NCBI GenBank assembly: GCA_030248195.1
Contig: JASAND010010586.1
Location: forward strand, 1 to 64,000
Reading direction: 5' to 3'
Source: Trissonchulus latispiculum
Lineage: Eukaryota; Nematoda; Enoplea; Enoplida; Ironidae
Length of the DNA: 64,000 bases
Shown here: positions 23,901 through 36,604 of the stretch, piece by piece
Position numbering within the stretch: position 1 is the first letter of the stretch
How the letters are laid out: every line of letters begins with the position of its first letter
Notes under the pieces: model-generated
Database searches by the model: none
What the model saw: the letters and a program-made list of their open reading frames with translations, nothing else
Told to the model about the DNA's origin: nothing
Position numbers and translations under genes: made by a program

Positions 23901-26900
23901 ACCTAGACATGTGGAAAATTTATCAATGTGCAATGATGCAAATAAGATGATGTACTAAAAATTGTTTTAAAATGGCTTGTTTGTTCACACTAAAATACTC
24001 TGTTGCAATGAGTTGAGATCCATTGAGAGAGTCGCGCGTAAAAGTAGTTTTTGCCAAATTCTAAAGTATGATAAATTGTAACATTGCTCTATAAAAGATT
24101 AATCTATACTTAATACATGAGTGCTGATTTCTGTCCGGCGTGTGACGCCTAGGGCTAGAGACAGTATCAGCAAAGAACAGTTGAGCGAGCTAGAAAGGTG
24201 AATAAGACTTGTTGCTGTGACTACTACTCTGAGAAATTGGCCTGCCGCTCAGAAAAATAGAAGCTACATCATGACGTTTCTTGTAAAACAACACGACGAC
24301 CTTCATGAGCTCCAAATTACTCATCGCTGTCACATCAAAAGTGGAAAACACAAAGGATAAACTTTCTAGTTCACGGAAAAAGTCCAGCTACGTTACTCGT
24401 GTGCAATCACCCAACAACTTACCCTCAAGTTTGGAACCCCCAACCGACAACACTGACACACTGCCTAAACTCAATTCAAATTTTCCCTTTATATGCGTAA
24501 AACTAGTACCGTTGTTAAGCCAAAAAGAAATTAGCTTAATATAGTCAGAGGGTGGAAAACATGACGGAAAAGAAGGGGAAAAACATGGTCGCCTACTCCC
24601 CAACCATAGCAGTTGCAGCTGCCTAGTATAGCCCATTAGAAAGAGCAAGTCTAGAAGTATACCCTACAGTACCAGATTGGTTCGGAAAGTTTGATTCTGT
24701 AAGTACAGTACTTGACCAAAGTTGAGCTCCCAAAATTGGCCAAAAATGCTAAGGATTTGAAAGTTTGCAAGTCTATAGCTAACCAACTATCAAACTTTGG
24801 CTACTATAAATTGGCTTGCGGGCATAATTTAACTTGCTCTATCACATGGCAATAGTGATTTTCCCCTGCGTACACCCAGTAAAAAATTTGACCATGTTTT
24901 TCCCCCACATTGGGTCTACTAGAGCGGGGAAAAAACATGGTGACCAAATTTTAAAATTTTTGCGTAATGCTTCAGGAAGGCATAACTAATGCTTCTATAG
25001 GAAAGAGAATGCTTTAAAACCACTAAAACCCTCAAAATATGCCAACTTTGAACATTTTTGAAGCTTCTAGCTCGAAAATTTGATTTGCAGCATCAACATT
25101 CTAGGTTTCATAAGTTTCTATGGTAAAAATGAATATTTTGAAAAAACTTAAAAAATGATGGAATATTGCAATTTTTAACACAACTAACTTGTTTCTAGTG
25201 ATATTCTGCATATTATGGCCAGTTCCCAGCAGGTTTCATGCCCAAACAGGTTTGGTACGGCGGATTTAGCATTTTGACCAAAAAAATCTGGTTTTAAGCT
25301 TGCTGTAAGGTTAGAAGGGTGTCTAGGTAGTTTTGCACGCTAAAAACAGCTGAAACAATGCTTTTAAACCACCCTAAATGGTTGGTTGGTAGAAATCCGT
25401 GCCATGTTTTTTTCTCCGCACCATGTTTTTTCCCCGATTTGCGGGTAAAAAACATGGACAAATCCTGTTACTGCCAAAGCTGAGTGAGGTATAAGAGAAG
25501 TTTGAATATACGATTGGATAGGTATTTGCCCACGGTACATAACGGTATACTCAAACCGATCCAAATCCAAGCTTAGAAAAAGTTGGAGACTTGCTTCCCT
25601 ATTCATGTTTTTTCTTCCCCCCCCCCCCCGACTATACCTCCAATCGTAAATTTAGAATAAATCCAAAACCATTTAAAATTTTATAGTTTAGACAGAGTAA
25701 GCTCGCTGTTGCGCATCATTCAGCGAGTAATATCGCACACAAGCGTCTTGCATAAATCTAGAATTACGCAAAGTTTTTCCATAAATATACGCTTACGCAA
25801 AGACTGTTTCAATCCCGTTACATTAAATGTAATTGTAATTGTGAATAATTAAATGTAACTACAATTTATTAAATTTAATTAAATTCTATTTGATTGTAAC
25901 ACTTTGCCAGGCTTTATAAGCTCTATGCCAGGCTCTATCAAATTGCTTCGCATCTTTAAAAAGATATATATTCATTTCTAATGTTATGTATTTTTAATTT
26001 AATTTTCTTCAAACGTCCTTGTTGCGACATTGCGTTCCTGTAGGGTACCAGCTGGTAGCGGATGTGCCTTGATTCTATCGCCGTGACTGTGTCAGGTTCA
26101 GAAAACGCCAGCATTTCTTCTTCAGTTACCAAATTTTCAGGAATTATCTTTCACATCCATCTCTTTCGCAGAAAGCAACACGGATGATATTGAAGATATT
26201 TCTTTCGCTACGATTTATATTAATTTAATATGGACAACCCGTTACTAAAATTCGAAGACCTAAAATTCTCACTATGTCAACCTAATGCTTACGATTGGCA
26301 AGAAAATCTGTTTGCATCCCATTTGCATGTGCGAAACATGTCTTTTACTGTGTAGGCCGCAGTATCTGTAAACTTGGACATATGTTCAGCTGCTACATAG
26401 TCGAACAAGTCAGCAAAAAGTGAATCTGTTGCAATTCTATCATTTACATTTCCATTCAATATTCCTTCATGTTCTTCCTGCAACAGGGAAAGTAATTATC
26501 ACCATACCATGCTGTTAAAGTAATCTTGTTGCCTTGACACCCATATAATCAGTACTAAATACTTCACAGTTTAATTCCAACCCGTTCGCTGTACCTTCAA
26601 TTTTCGATTGTCTAGTATCGCCAAGCGTTATATTTCTTACGGTCGGACAAAATGTAGCTTCTCTGATGACAAGAGTTCAATATTACAATATATATGAGAA
26701 GAAGACGATGAAGAAAAGTAAATCACTAAAGGGCTTTTGTTTTTGGCATTGCGTAACGGTGTTCCGACCACTACAAGCAAATGTTCACTTGTTTGTTGAG
26801 AAGTCGGCAAAGATACAACTCCCCGTTTGGTGGGGGAAGAGAAAGCTGGTTGCCACGTACAGAGATTTAGTGTGTGATTTAGACTGACTCTATCAAGACC

Positions 26901-29900
26901 ACAATGAACGGTGCTTAGAAACTCAGTTTCTCATTTGTCAAATTTTGAGATTACTTATTCCTGAATTAAATTATCAAATTCAGAAACCAGTTTGAACTAT
27001 TCTCCGGTTGTCTTAAATTTAAACTTGTACAAGTTAACAGTTAACAGCAATGGGATTAGCGTGAATGTTTTCCTCTTTGTCCTTGTTCCGAATCTAGCCG
27101 TTTTTGTCGAACCGAGCTGTCAAAAAATTTGTATTTTAAACAGATGCCTTGCTGATACTGAAAGTAATGCTGAGGCCGCTCAAGGACACTTAAATTCTCC
27201 GGTTTCGCCTAACGTTTGCCGGCCCTGGACTGGCACAACATGTTTAAAATGCAATCAATCGAATCAAATTATCAGAGACCAATACGTACTGTATATGCAA
27301 ATATGAAATCATAGTAGCAGAAAATCAAACTTTCTGAAACTTCATATGGAAATCCACTGGAAACCTTTCCTGGTCCTGACAATAGGTCTGAAATAAATGT
27401 TTCTAGAGTAATCAAATCTAAAGACGCCAACTGTGAACTTCAGCTATAAAATTGAAGCAGCTCAGAAATTATAACATTGTAAGCGTTCACAAACTCATAT
27501 TTCATACCAACTGTTGATGAAGTAAGAGATACTGAATACTAGTCCTAATGCAATGGTATTGGAGTAATAGGTATTGCAATGTAGCTGACGCATTTTCTCA
27601 TAAAATATATTGGCTTCGAATTCATTTATTGTCTAACACTTCCTCGTACCGAAGTCTACTTATAGCGAGAGAAAGAACACGCAATTTGCAAACTGCAAAA
27701 TAAGTTCAGGCAATGATGCTTATTCTGACGGAGTTGACACGGAGTTGATGAAGGCTGCGAAATTGTTAGAATTGGATGGATGGATAATTGGTGAGAAGGC
27801 TTACCTTGGTCACATGACAAAGGAATGAGAGATTCAGCAGACTTGCACTTGTATCCTGGCTTTATATTTACACACGTTTCGTCGCTTTTACATGGGAAAG
27901 CTAAGCATTCGTCTATATCTGTAAGTAGTTTATGTGACAGTAGTAAGATTTTAAAGTTTTAAGCAAATAGCAAATAACAAATAACAATTAGCAATGACAA
28001 ACTAACAGGTCAAGAGTTTCAATTAAATGTTTAAAACTCTTGATCTGTTATGAATGATAATTATATATCATAAGTTATGCATATGCCAACATAAACTGAC
28101 TTACTTCAGTCCAGACAAACAACATTCAGAAGCAAACTGACCAAGATATGGCATTTTGCAAAATTGGCAAAAACGGGCTTCAATTAAGTACATATTAGAA
28201 TACCTTCATTGCAAAAAGGTCCAGTGTATCCTGGACTACAGATACACCGAAATCCGTTCACAAGATCAATGCAAGTTGACCCCATATAGCACGGAAAGTT
28301 CATGCATTCGTCATAAGCAAAAGCTAAACAAAAAAGGTTGAATTTAGCAGAAATTTTTTCAATAATACTCTTCCATAGAATTTTACATAGAAACGTCCAG
28401 GTCAGTTCATAAACTACAACGATAGGATTGACTCGACTGGGCAAGTTGGTACAATTTACTAGTACCAAGAGTACATCATAACTTATAGCTAGATGGCTGT
28501 ACCTTATCTATATCAAAGCTAATTTGTCTTGAATTTGGTAATTTTTCTGCTGATGAGGAAACACTAGCCTAGTCACCATTCCAAATGGCAACTTTCAAGA
28601 TAGGGTCTACTGGCCTGCTGAAATTGTTAAGTAATTATGTTGGTAGTTGTGAAAACTGGGAGACAGGGCGCACACACGTGGTCGTTTGCTCACAGGTGGA
28701 CGGCCGCTAAGATCTCAGTACCAGATATTTCTTGACCGCAGCCATATTCTATATCTGTGGCAAAAACAGGCAAATCCGACAATGGTCGGCAAACGTTTAG
28801 TAACACCTGTTACTCGGAGTAAATGTAGGTTTGGCTAACAAGTTAATCGTAGGTCTGTTCCAGCCCGGAGTAGGCCAGGCCCGGGAATTTTTTGATTGAG
28901 CCCGGCCCGGGCCCGGCCCGGAGGGTCTCAATAGCCCGGCCGCATATTTCTAATCTGTGTAACTGGAATACGCATTCGAAAATGTGTAGCGTAAATACGC
29001 AAGCGATTAGAAAGTGTGCTTGGAATACGCACGCAGCATACTTTTAGTGTTCCATTATATGCTATTATATATTGCATATGAATACGTTACAAACATGACA
29101 TTGAAAATATAACTGTACGTCATATAATTGTATTGATAGTCTTTATGGAAAATGATTTAAAAACCTGTTTTGACGTTGACGTAAACTAAGGTGTTAACCA
29201 GTTCCTAAATTCTAGTCCAAACAAGGAAGCGCGTTTAATTGGTGGTGTGCCCCTGGAACGAATCCTCGGCTTAGGTAATTAACTAAAGTTAGATAGTTTC
29301 TTGAATTTAATTTTAATTTAATCGAATCACTAGTCGTACACATGCTGAGGTGGTGGAATCAATTTAACCAAAGTCTCTCACACCACCTCGGTTGTGCTGA
29401 TGCTATTTTTCATGGAACGTAATCAATTTTGTTTGCATGAATACGTTCGAGCACATTTGAAAATAACAAATCAAAGCAAGAGTCCGCAATAACTAAGAGT
29501 GTGACGAGATTCACACACTTAGTTATTATGTACTCTTGATCAAGGGGTAATGAGATTTAAACGATTTTCATATTTTAAATTTTTGTGTTTTCCAGGGGGT
29601 TTAAATTAAGGGGGCCTTTAAAAACTTAAGATATGAAAATCGCTCAAATATTATTGAATTATGTTTTGATTTGTTATTTGAAATGTGTTAGAATGCATTC
29701 ATACAAAATCAAGCTGTTAAGTGTTAACAACAATTAGCCAGTTCCCAAATTCTAGTCCAAAGAAGGAATGTTGTTGATGTGCCCTTGGAACGAATCCTCG
29801 ACTTGGGTAATTAACTAAAGTTAGATAGTTTCTCCAATTTTAAAGTTAATTGATTTAAATTAGTAGTTCTAAACATACCAAGGTGATTGAATCAAATTAA

Positions 29901-32900
29901 CCAGTCTCTCTCCCAGCCTCGACTGAAGGGGATAGTTTAGTGATGCTAATTTTCACGGAATGTGACCGATTTTGCTTGATTTCGTATGAATGCATTCTAG
30001 CACATTTAAAATAACAAACCAAAACATAATTCAATAATATTTGAGCGATTTTCATATCTTAAGTTTTTAAGGGCCCCCTAAATTTAAACCCCCTGGAAAA
30101 CACAAAAATTTAAAATATGAAAAACGTTTAAATCTTGTTACCCCTTGATAAAGAGTACATAATAACTAAGAATGTGACGCTCGTCACACTTTTAGTTATT
30201 GTGTACTCTTGCTTTGATTTGTTATTTTGAAATGTGCTCAAATGTTTTCATGCAAAATCAAGCAAAATTGATTACGTTCCATTAAAATTAGCATCAGCAC
30301 AACCGAGGCGGTGTGAGAGACTTTGGTTAAATTGATTCCACCACCTCAGCATGTGTAGGACTAGTGATTCGATTAAATTAAATTTAAAACTCAAGAAACT
30401 ATCTAACTTTAGTTAATTACCCAGGCCGAGGATTCGTTCCAAGGGCACATCAACAATTAAACGCGCTTCCTTCTTTGGACTAGAATTTAGGAACTGGTTA
30501 ACTAACACCTTAGTTTACGTCAACGTCAAAACAGTTTTTAAATCTTTTTCCATAAAGACTATCAATACAGTTATATGACGTACAGTTATATTTTCTATGT
30601 CATGTTTGTAACGTAGTCATATGCAACATATAATAGCATATAATGGAACACCAAAAGTATTCCAAGCACACACTTTCTAATCGCTTGCGTGCTTACGCTA
30701 CACATTTTCGAATGCGTATTCCAGTTACACAGATTAGAAATATGCAGCCCGGCCTGCTACAATGCCCGGTCTAGCCTCCGGGCCCACCGGGCTCACCTGG
30801 CCTACCGGGTCCACCGGTCTCACCGGGCTCATCGTGGCCAAGTCTACATATATTTTTTTATTGTCGTTCTATTGCACGTTTACATGTAGAATGCATAGCT
30901 AAAGGTCAATTTACTTTCTCATTTGTTCACATTTATATGAAGACTTGGTGGCGTGATGAGATATTGGCTTTGCGAAAATGCTTCTTTTATAATTCTTTGT
31001 CCTAAAAGGATTATATACTTTTGACTTAAATTTGTTTTGATTTGATGTTTTCTGAATGACAATTGAGTAGATTTGTTCGAGTAGACAAGTGTCAAACCGG
31101 CATGCCGTCGACCATAGCTCAAAGTAAACGCGCGTGGCTTTCAAAATCCACTCACATTAAGCGCGATAAGGAACAATTTGAGTTGTGAGTTTCCATAATA
31201 AAAAAGTATATTAGCCCAAATTTATTCTTTCACATTCAAACAGTTTATTTGCGATGTCTAATACAATGGAATACTGGTTGTTTCTTTAATTATTATATAA
31301 TACTACTTATTGAGCAATCCTTTGGTGGCTTAATAACAAATGATAGGCGTCTTTTTAGCTAAGTCGTCTAAGTCGAACTTCAAGAAATCAGAAGGGCTCA
31401 TAAACGGACAAATCGACAGTAGTGATTTTACATTCTGATGCAATAAATCAAGTTTCAAAAGTTAAGCACGATCATGAGTAAGGGTAAAACATTTGTTGCA
31501 ACGGTATAAAGTATAAAAAAGTAAATTTGTGTGTGTAAATCTGAGCTGTCAGATTTCGAATTTGATATTGGCATTGTTTCGGACCGTCCGGGCCTTGTAG
31601 TGGGCTCCGGGCGGGGCCGATCGGGCCGTGTAGCGGGCTCCGGGCCCGGGCCGGAGAATCTCTTATCGGAACAGCCCAGTGGGGATCTGCACTTCAGGGG
31701 ATAAAGTTTGTTTGCCAAACATTAATGTTCATCTCAGATTTTCATTTGACGTTTAAAACATTTATGCTAAGTAAATTTAATTAGCTAGTATTTAGTATAA
31801 TAAACATTCATAGTTTTGATGATGCTTTGCTAAATGTTGCAGCAAAATTTCAAACAAAATAATTTTAGTGGTTTTCTGGAAAACTTAAGATAGGATTTCA
31901 ATATGATTTGCAAACGTAGCTACAACTAAAATATACTTTTTCATCTTACTTTCATTTCTTATTAAAGCATTTAAATTATGTATGTTTTCGGTAAGTGCCA
32001 ACAGATCGATGTCTTAGTTTATTATATGTTTGCAGCAGCATGTCAGCCAGTTTCAACTGGTGCAACTTGTTTTAAACTTACCTGATTTCTTACTGTAGCT
32101 TTCATAAACGTCTGTTCATATTACGAAACGTTAATTTTGTCCAGGAAATGATAACATTATCCAAAAATATGCGGCAAAACCAAAGTTTAAGAATGGTTCA
32201 ATTGGGTCGTTAGGCTTCAGTGGGTTGCGGGTAGGGGGTAGCGGGTCGCGGATCAAAGATTCACGTGTCACGGACTCAGGGGAACCCGGACGTCACGAAA
32301 CTGCAAGCCACTTCCAATTCTGGTGTTACTTTTACCAAACATAACGATTTCAGATCCATATGCCGTCATATCTGTGCCAGAGGTAATAAGTCTTGCGAAA
32401 AGTAAGAAAGATTAATTTAGATAAAAACAGCTGATAAGGCAATGCAAAACACCTTTAGCTCTTTCCGCGCTGAAAGGGCATTAGCAGCAGTAGCTGTATT
32501 TGTTGAATTCGCTTTACTGAAAGGATGTAATGGTGACAGTGACAAAAATGAACCTCTGGAAACCAATGATAGTGATGTAGTTGGCCGAAACCTAGTGCTA
32601 GCTAATACTGTGAAACTACTGGCACGTGGCATGTCATTAGATTTTCCATTACAAGTAACTATGTAACTGCAAGCGACTACAGGATCAGTAATTGCAACGG
32701 CAGTTATGGCAAGATTTCTGTAGCTTTCAGTGGTGATGGCTGAGCCTGTACCTATAGACAAATTCGTAATAGTGGTAATTACAATAACCATTGTTGTATG
32801 GTAACTGTTTTTTGCTGCTGCAATTACATACGTCACTGTAGCTGTAAGCCTATAAATAGATGTTATCACTGTTGCAGAAGCATTTTGGCTTTTGTGCAAG

Positions 32901-35900
32901 TTTGTGCTTGTAGCTTGTGTTATCACCGTTTCGGTTTTTCTTTTGCTTACGGATATAATTCTTGCAGGACTAATTTTTGCAATGGTCTTAACGGTAGATA
33001 GACGAACAGTGGGCGGAATTTCTTCTGTATCTGTGACAGAGTCTGTCACAGCTCTAACGGATATTGATGTAGTTTTGGCTACTTGCTAGCTTGTGCTTAA
33101 TGTTTTTGCAATTATATTGTATTATATTGTTATATTTTACTTTTATATAAACACGGTTGTTGCAGTAACCATAGTAGTTTTCATAATTGCTAAGGTAGCT
33201 GCGGTGAATTTGACAATTACAGCGCTAGGAACAACTATATTAGAAGAAATTAATTTCGGTAGCAACTGCAGTGGTGGAGTTTGATATAATACTTATTTTT
33301 ATATTAGGAACAATAACGGCAGTACTTTCATTAACTGCGGCATCAGCTCTACCAGTTGTAGCAGTTGTAGCAGTGACAGCAGTTGTTTTTACGGAACTCG
33401 TCAGTAGTGGAGTTGAGCTTGCCCTTGTGGTTGTAGTTACTGTCGAAGGTGTTTTCATTCCAGTGGTTAACAATGTACTTGTTGACATTTTGGTAGTTAG
33501 TGTTGTAGAAGTTAATATTTTTGTTATTGGGATAGATGTGGAAGTAGTGACCACTGTTGTAGTTATGGTTGTAGTAGCGGTTGTTCTTCTCACCGTTATG
33601 ATAACTGTTGTAGTTGTCATAACTGCCAAGGTTGAACTTCGTAGCATCGTAGTTCTAGCAAATGCGGCGACTATTGGGGTGCTTGTCTCTACTCTTGTGA
33701 CAACTGCACTAGCTGCTATGGTCGTGTCTGCTAGTGTGCTTATCTTGGAAGTTATGGCGTATGCAGAGGCTGTCACTGTTGTTTCAGAGCTTGTATGTAC
33801 AGTTACCGCAGTTGTTAGGGTTTTCACAGTTGTGATTGTTGTTAAGCTTGCGTCACTTGCAACTGTTGACTGATGTTGTTGACTGTAAACTGATGTGACA
33901 ACAACTGTAGCTGTTGACATAGCTGTGGCAGTCATTACGGTTACAGGAATTGTGGTAGCTGCAACAGTGGTGGTTATTGCAGTGCTTCTATTTATTGTTG
34001 CGTAGATTGTGCTAGATGTTACAGCTGTGACTATTGTAGTGCTTGTAATGATAGCTGCAGCAGTAGTTGGCGTAGCTGTAGGTTTTGTAGCAGCAGTTGC
34101 CTCCGCAGTAGTTGCCGCAGCAATAGTTGCCACATCGGTAGTTAACACGGCAGTAGTTGTCGCAGTAGTTGATGAAGCAATAGCTGCTGCGGTAGTAGTT
34201 GTTACACGTGTACTTGACGCTGTAGTACTTGTTGCAGATTTACTTGTTGCAATAGTAACTGATACAGCAGCGGTTGTCCCAGCAGTAGCTGTTGTAGATG
34301 TTCTTGTCACTGTAGTAGTTGTTGCACATGTACCTATGTATGTAGTAGCTGCTGCTGCCGGTGTACTTTGCGCAGTAGTAGCGGTTGTTGTTGTTGTTGT
34401 TGCAGTTGTACTTGTAGCAGTATTAGTCGCTGCAGAAGTACTTGTCACTATTGTGACCGTTGTTGCAGATGTACTTGTTGAAAAAATAGCTGTTGCTGCA
34501 GGTTTACTTGCCGCAGTAGTTGTTATTGTTGTTGTCGCAGCAGCAGCTGTCGCAGTAGTAGTTGTCGTTAAAGAAGTCACTGCTAATGTACTTGTCGCAG
34601 TGGTAGTTGTTGTTGCAGTTACAATTGTACTTGTCGCAGTTGTAGTTTTTGTAGCAGCAGTTGTCGCAGTAGTAGTAGCTGCAGTGTTACCTGTTGCAGA
34701 TGTGCTGGTTGTTGTAATAGTAGTTGTAGTAGTAGTAGCTTTTGTTGTTGCAGTGGTACTTGTCGCAATAGTAGTTGTTGCAGATATACTTGTCGCAGTA
34801 GTGGTTATTGTTGCAGTTGTAGTTGTTGTAGTAGTAGTTCTTGTTGTTGCAGTTGTACTTGTCGCAGTAGTAGTTGTTACAGCAGTAGGTGTTGCAGTAG
34901 TAGTTGTTGCAGCAATAGTTGTTGCAGCAGTGCTAACTGCAGAGTTACTTGTCGCAGTGTTAGTAGTAGTTGCAGGTGTAATCGTTGATGAAGTAGTTGT
35001 TGCTGAGGGTGTATATGTCGCAGTGGAAGCAGTTGTTGTTGTCGCAGAAGTAGTCGCTACAGATTTACTTGTGGCGGTTTTTGTCGCACTAGTAGTTGCC
35101 GTAGTAGTAGCAGTTGTTGTTGTTGCTGCAGAAGTACTTATCGCAGTAGTAGTAGTTGCAGATGTAATTGTTGATGAAGTAGTTGTTGCTGAGGGTGTAC
35201 TTGCCGCAGTGGAAGCAGTTGTTGTTGTCGCAGAAGTAGTCGCTACAGACGTACTTGTCGCGGTGGTAGATGTTGCTGTGGTAGTTGTCGCAAAAGTAGT
35301 TGCCGTTGCAGTAGTAGTTGTTGCAGCAGTAGTGGTCGCAGTAGTATTTGATACAGCAGTAGTTGTTGCAGAAGTATTTGTAGCTGTAGCAGTAATAGTA
35401 GCTGCAGTTTTACCTGTTGCAGATGTACTTGTAGCTGTAGCAATAGTTGCTGTTGCAGTGGTAGTTGCTGCAGGAGTAGTAGTTGTTGCAGCAGTAGTGG
35501 TCGCAGTAGTATTTGATACAGCAGTAGTTGTTGCAGAAGTATTTGTAGCTGTAGCAGTAATAGTAGCTGCAGTTTTACCTGTTGCAGATGTACTTGTAGC
35601 TGTAGCAATAGTTGCTGTTGCAGTGGTAGTTGCTGCAGGAGTAGTAGTAGCTGTTGTTGTCGTTGTTGCAGTGGTAGTTGTTGCAGTAGCAATTGTTGCA
35701 GCGGTAGTGGTAGTAGTAGTAGTTGATACAGTAGTAGTTGTCGCAGTAGTAGTTGATACAGCAGTAGTTGTTGCAGATGTACTTGTAGCTGTAGCAGTAG
35801 TTGCTGTTGCAGTGGTAGTTGCTGCAGGAGTAGTAGTAGTTGTTGTTGTCGTTGTTGCAGTTGTACTTGTCGCAGTGATAGTTGTTGCAGCGGTAGTGGT

Positions 35901-36573
35901 CGCAGTAGTAGTTGTTGCAGCGGTAGTGGTAGCAGTAGTAGTTGGTACAGTAGTAGTTGTCGCAGTAGTAATTGTTGCAGATGTACATGTAGCTGTAGCG
36001 GTAGTTGCTGTCACAGTAGCAGTCGTTGCAACTGTACATGTAGCTGTAGCAGTAGTTGCTGTTGCAGTGGTACTAGTTGCAGTAGCAGTTGTTGTTGTTG
36101 TTGTTGCAGTTGTACTTGCCGCAGTAGTAGTTGTTTCAGCGGTAGTGGTCGCATTAGTTTCTGTCGCAGTAGTAGTTGTTGCAGATGTGCTTGTGCTTCT
36201 AAATATAGCAGTAGTTGCTGTTGCAGTGGTAGTAGTTGCAGTAGCAGTTGTTGTTGTTGTTGTTGTTGCTGTTGTACTTGCCGCAGTAGTAGTTGTTTCA
36301 GCGGTAGTGGTCGCATTAGTTGCTGTTGCAGTGGTAGTTGTTGCAGTAGCAGTTTTTGTTGTTGTTGTTGTTGCAGTTGTACTTGTCGTAGTAGTAGTTT
36401 TTGCAGAAGTAGTTCTAGTAGGAGTAGTAGTAGGAGTTGTTGTTGCGGTAGTAGTTACGGTAGCTGTAGTAATAGTTATAGTGGTAGTTGTAGTAGCAGG
36501 AGTAGTAGTAGTAGTAATAGTAGCAGTAGCAGTAGTAGTAATAGTAGTAGTAGTGGTGGTGGTGGTGGCCTTG

Positions 36574-36604
<31 letters not shown>

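Larger units (their letters stand above)
28856..30840. mobile_element. 2 kb foldback palindrome with GGCCCGG ends
   Basis: Arms of about 950 bp meet near 29.85 kb: e.g. GCCGAGGATTCGTTCCAAGG near 30425 complements the block near 29250, and TTTTGACGTTGACGTAAACT near 29170 complements 30520. Outer ends are runs of GCCCGG(GCCCGG). Within each arm, shorter direct copies of the same block (about 29200 and 29740) show older duplication. A second GC-rich end with GGAACAGCCC lies at 31585-31677. Confidence 0.7.

Noticed and set aside
24388..24648. 86-codon minus-strand ORF overlapping the TA-flanked element
   Set aside because: Composition comes from CATGTTTTT repeats; crosses the element boundary and has no domain.
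26030..26150. Possible minus-strand exon between channel exons 10 and 11
   Set aside because: Open and charged, but no family motif and no splice sites giving the needed phase 2 entry and exit. Exon 10 joins exon 11 directly with a good motif match.
30689..30889. Arg/His-rich plus-strand ORF at the palindrome end
   Set aside because: Result of CCCGGG/CACCGGG repeats at the element end; no independent support.
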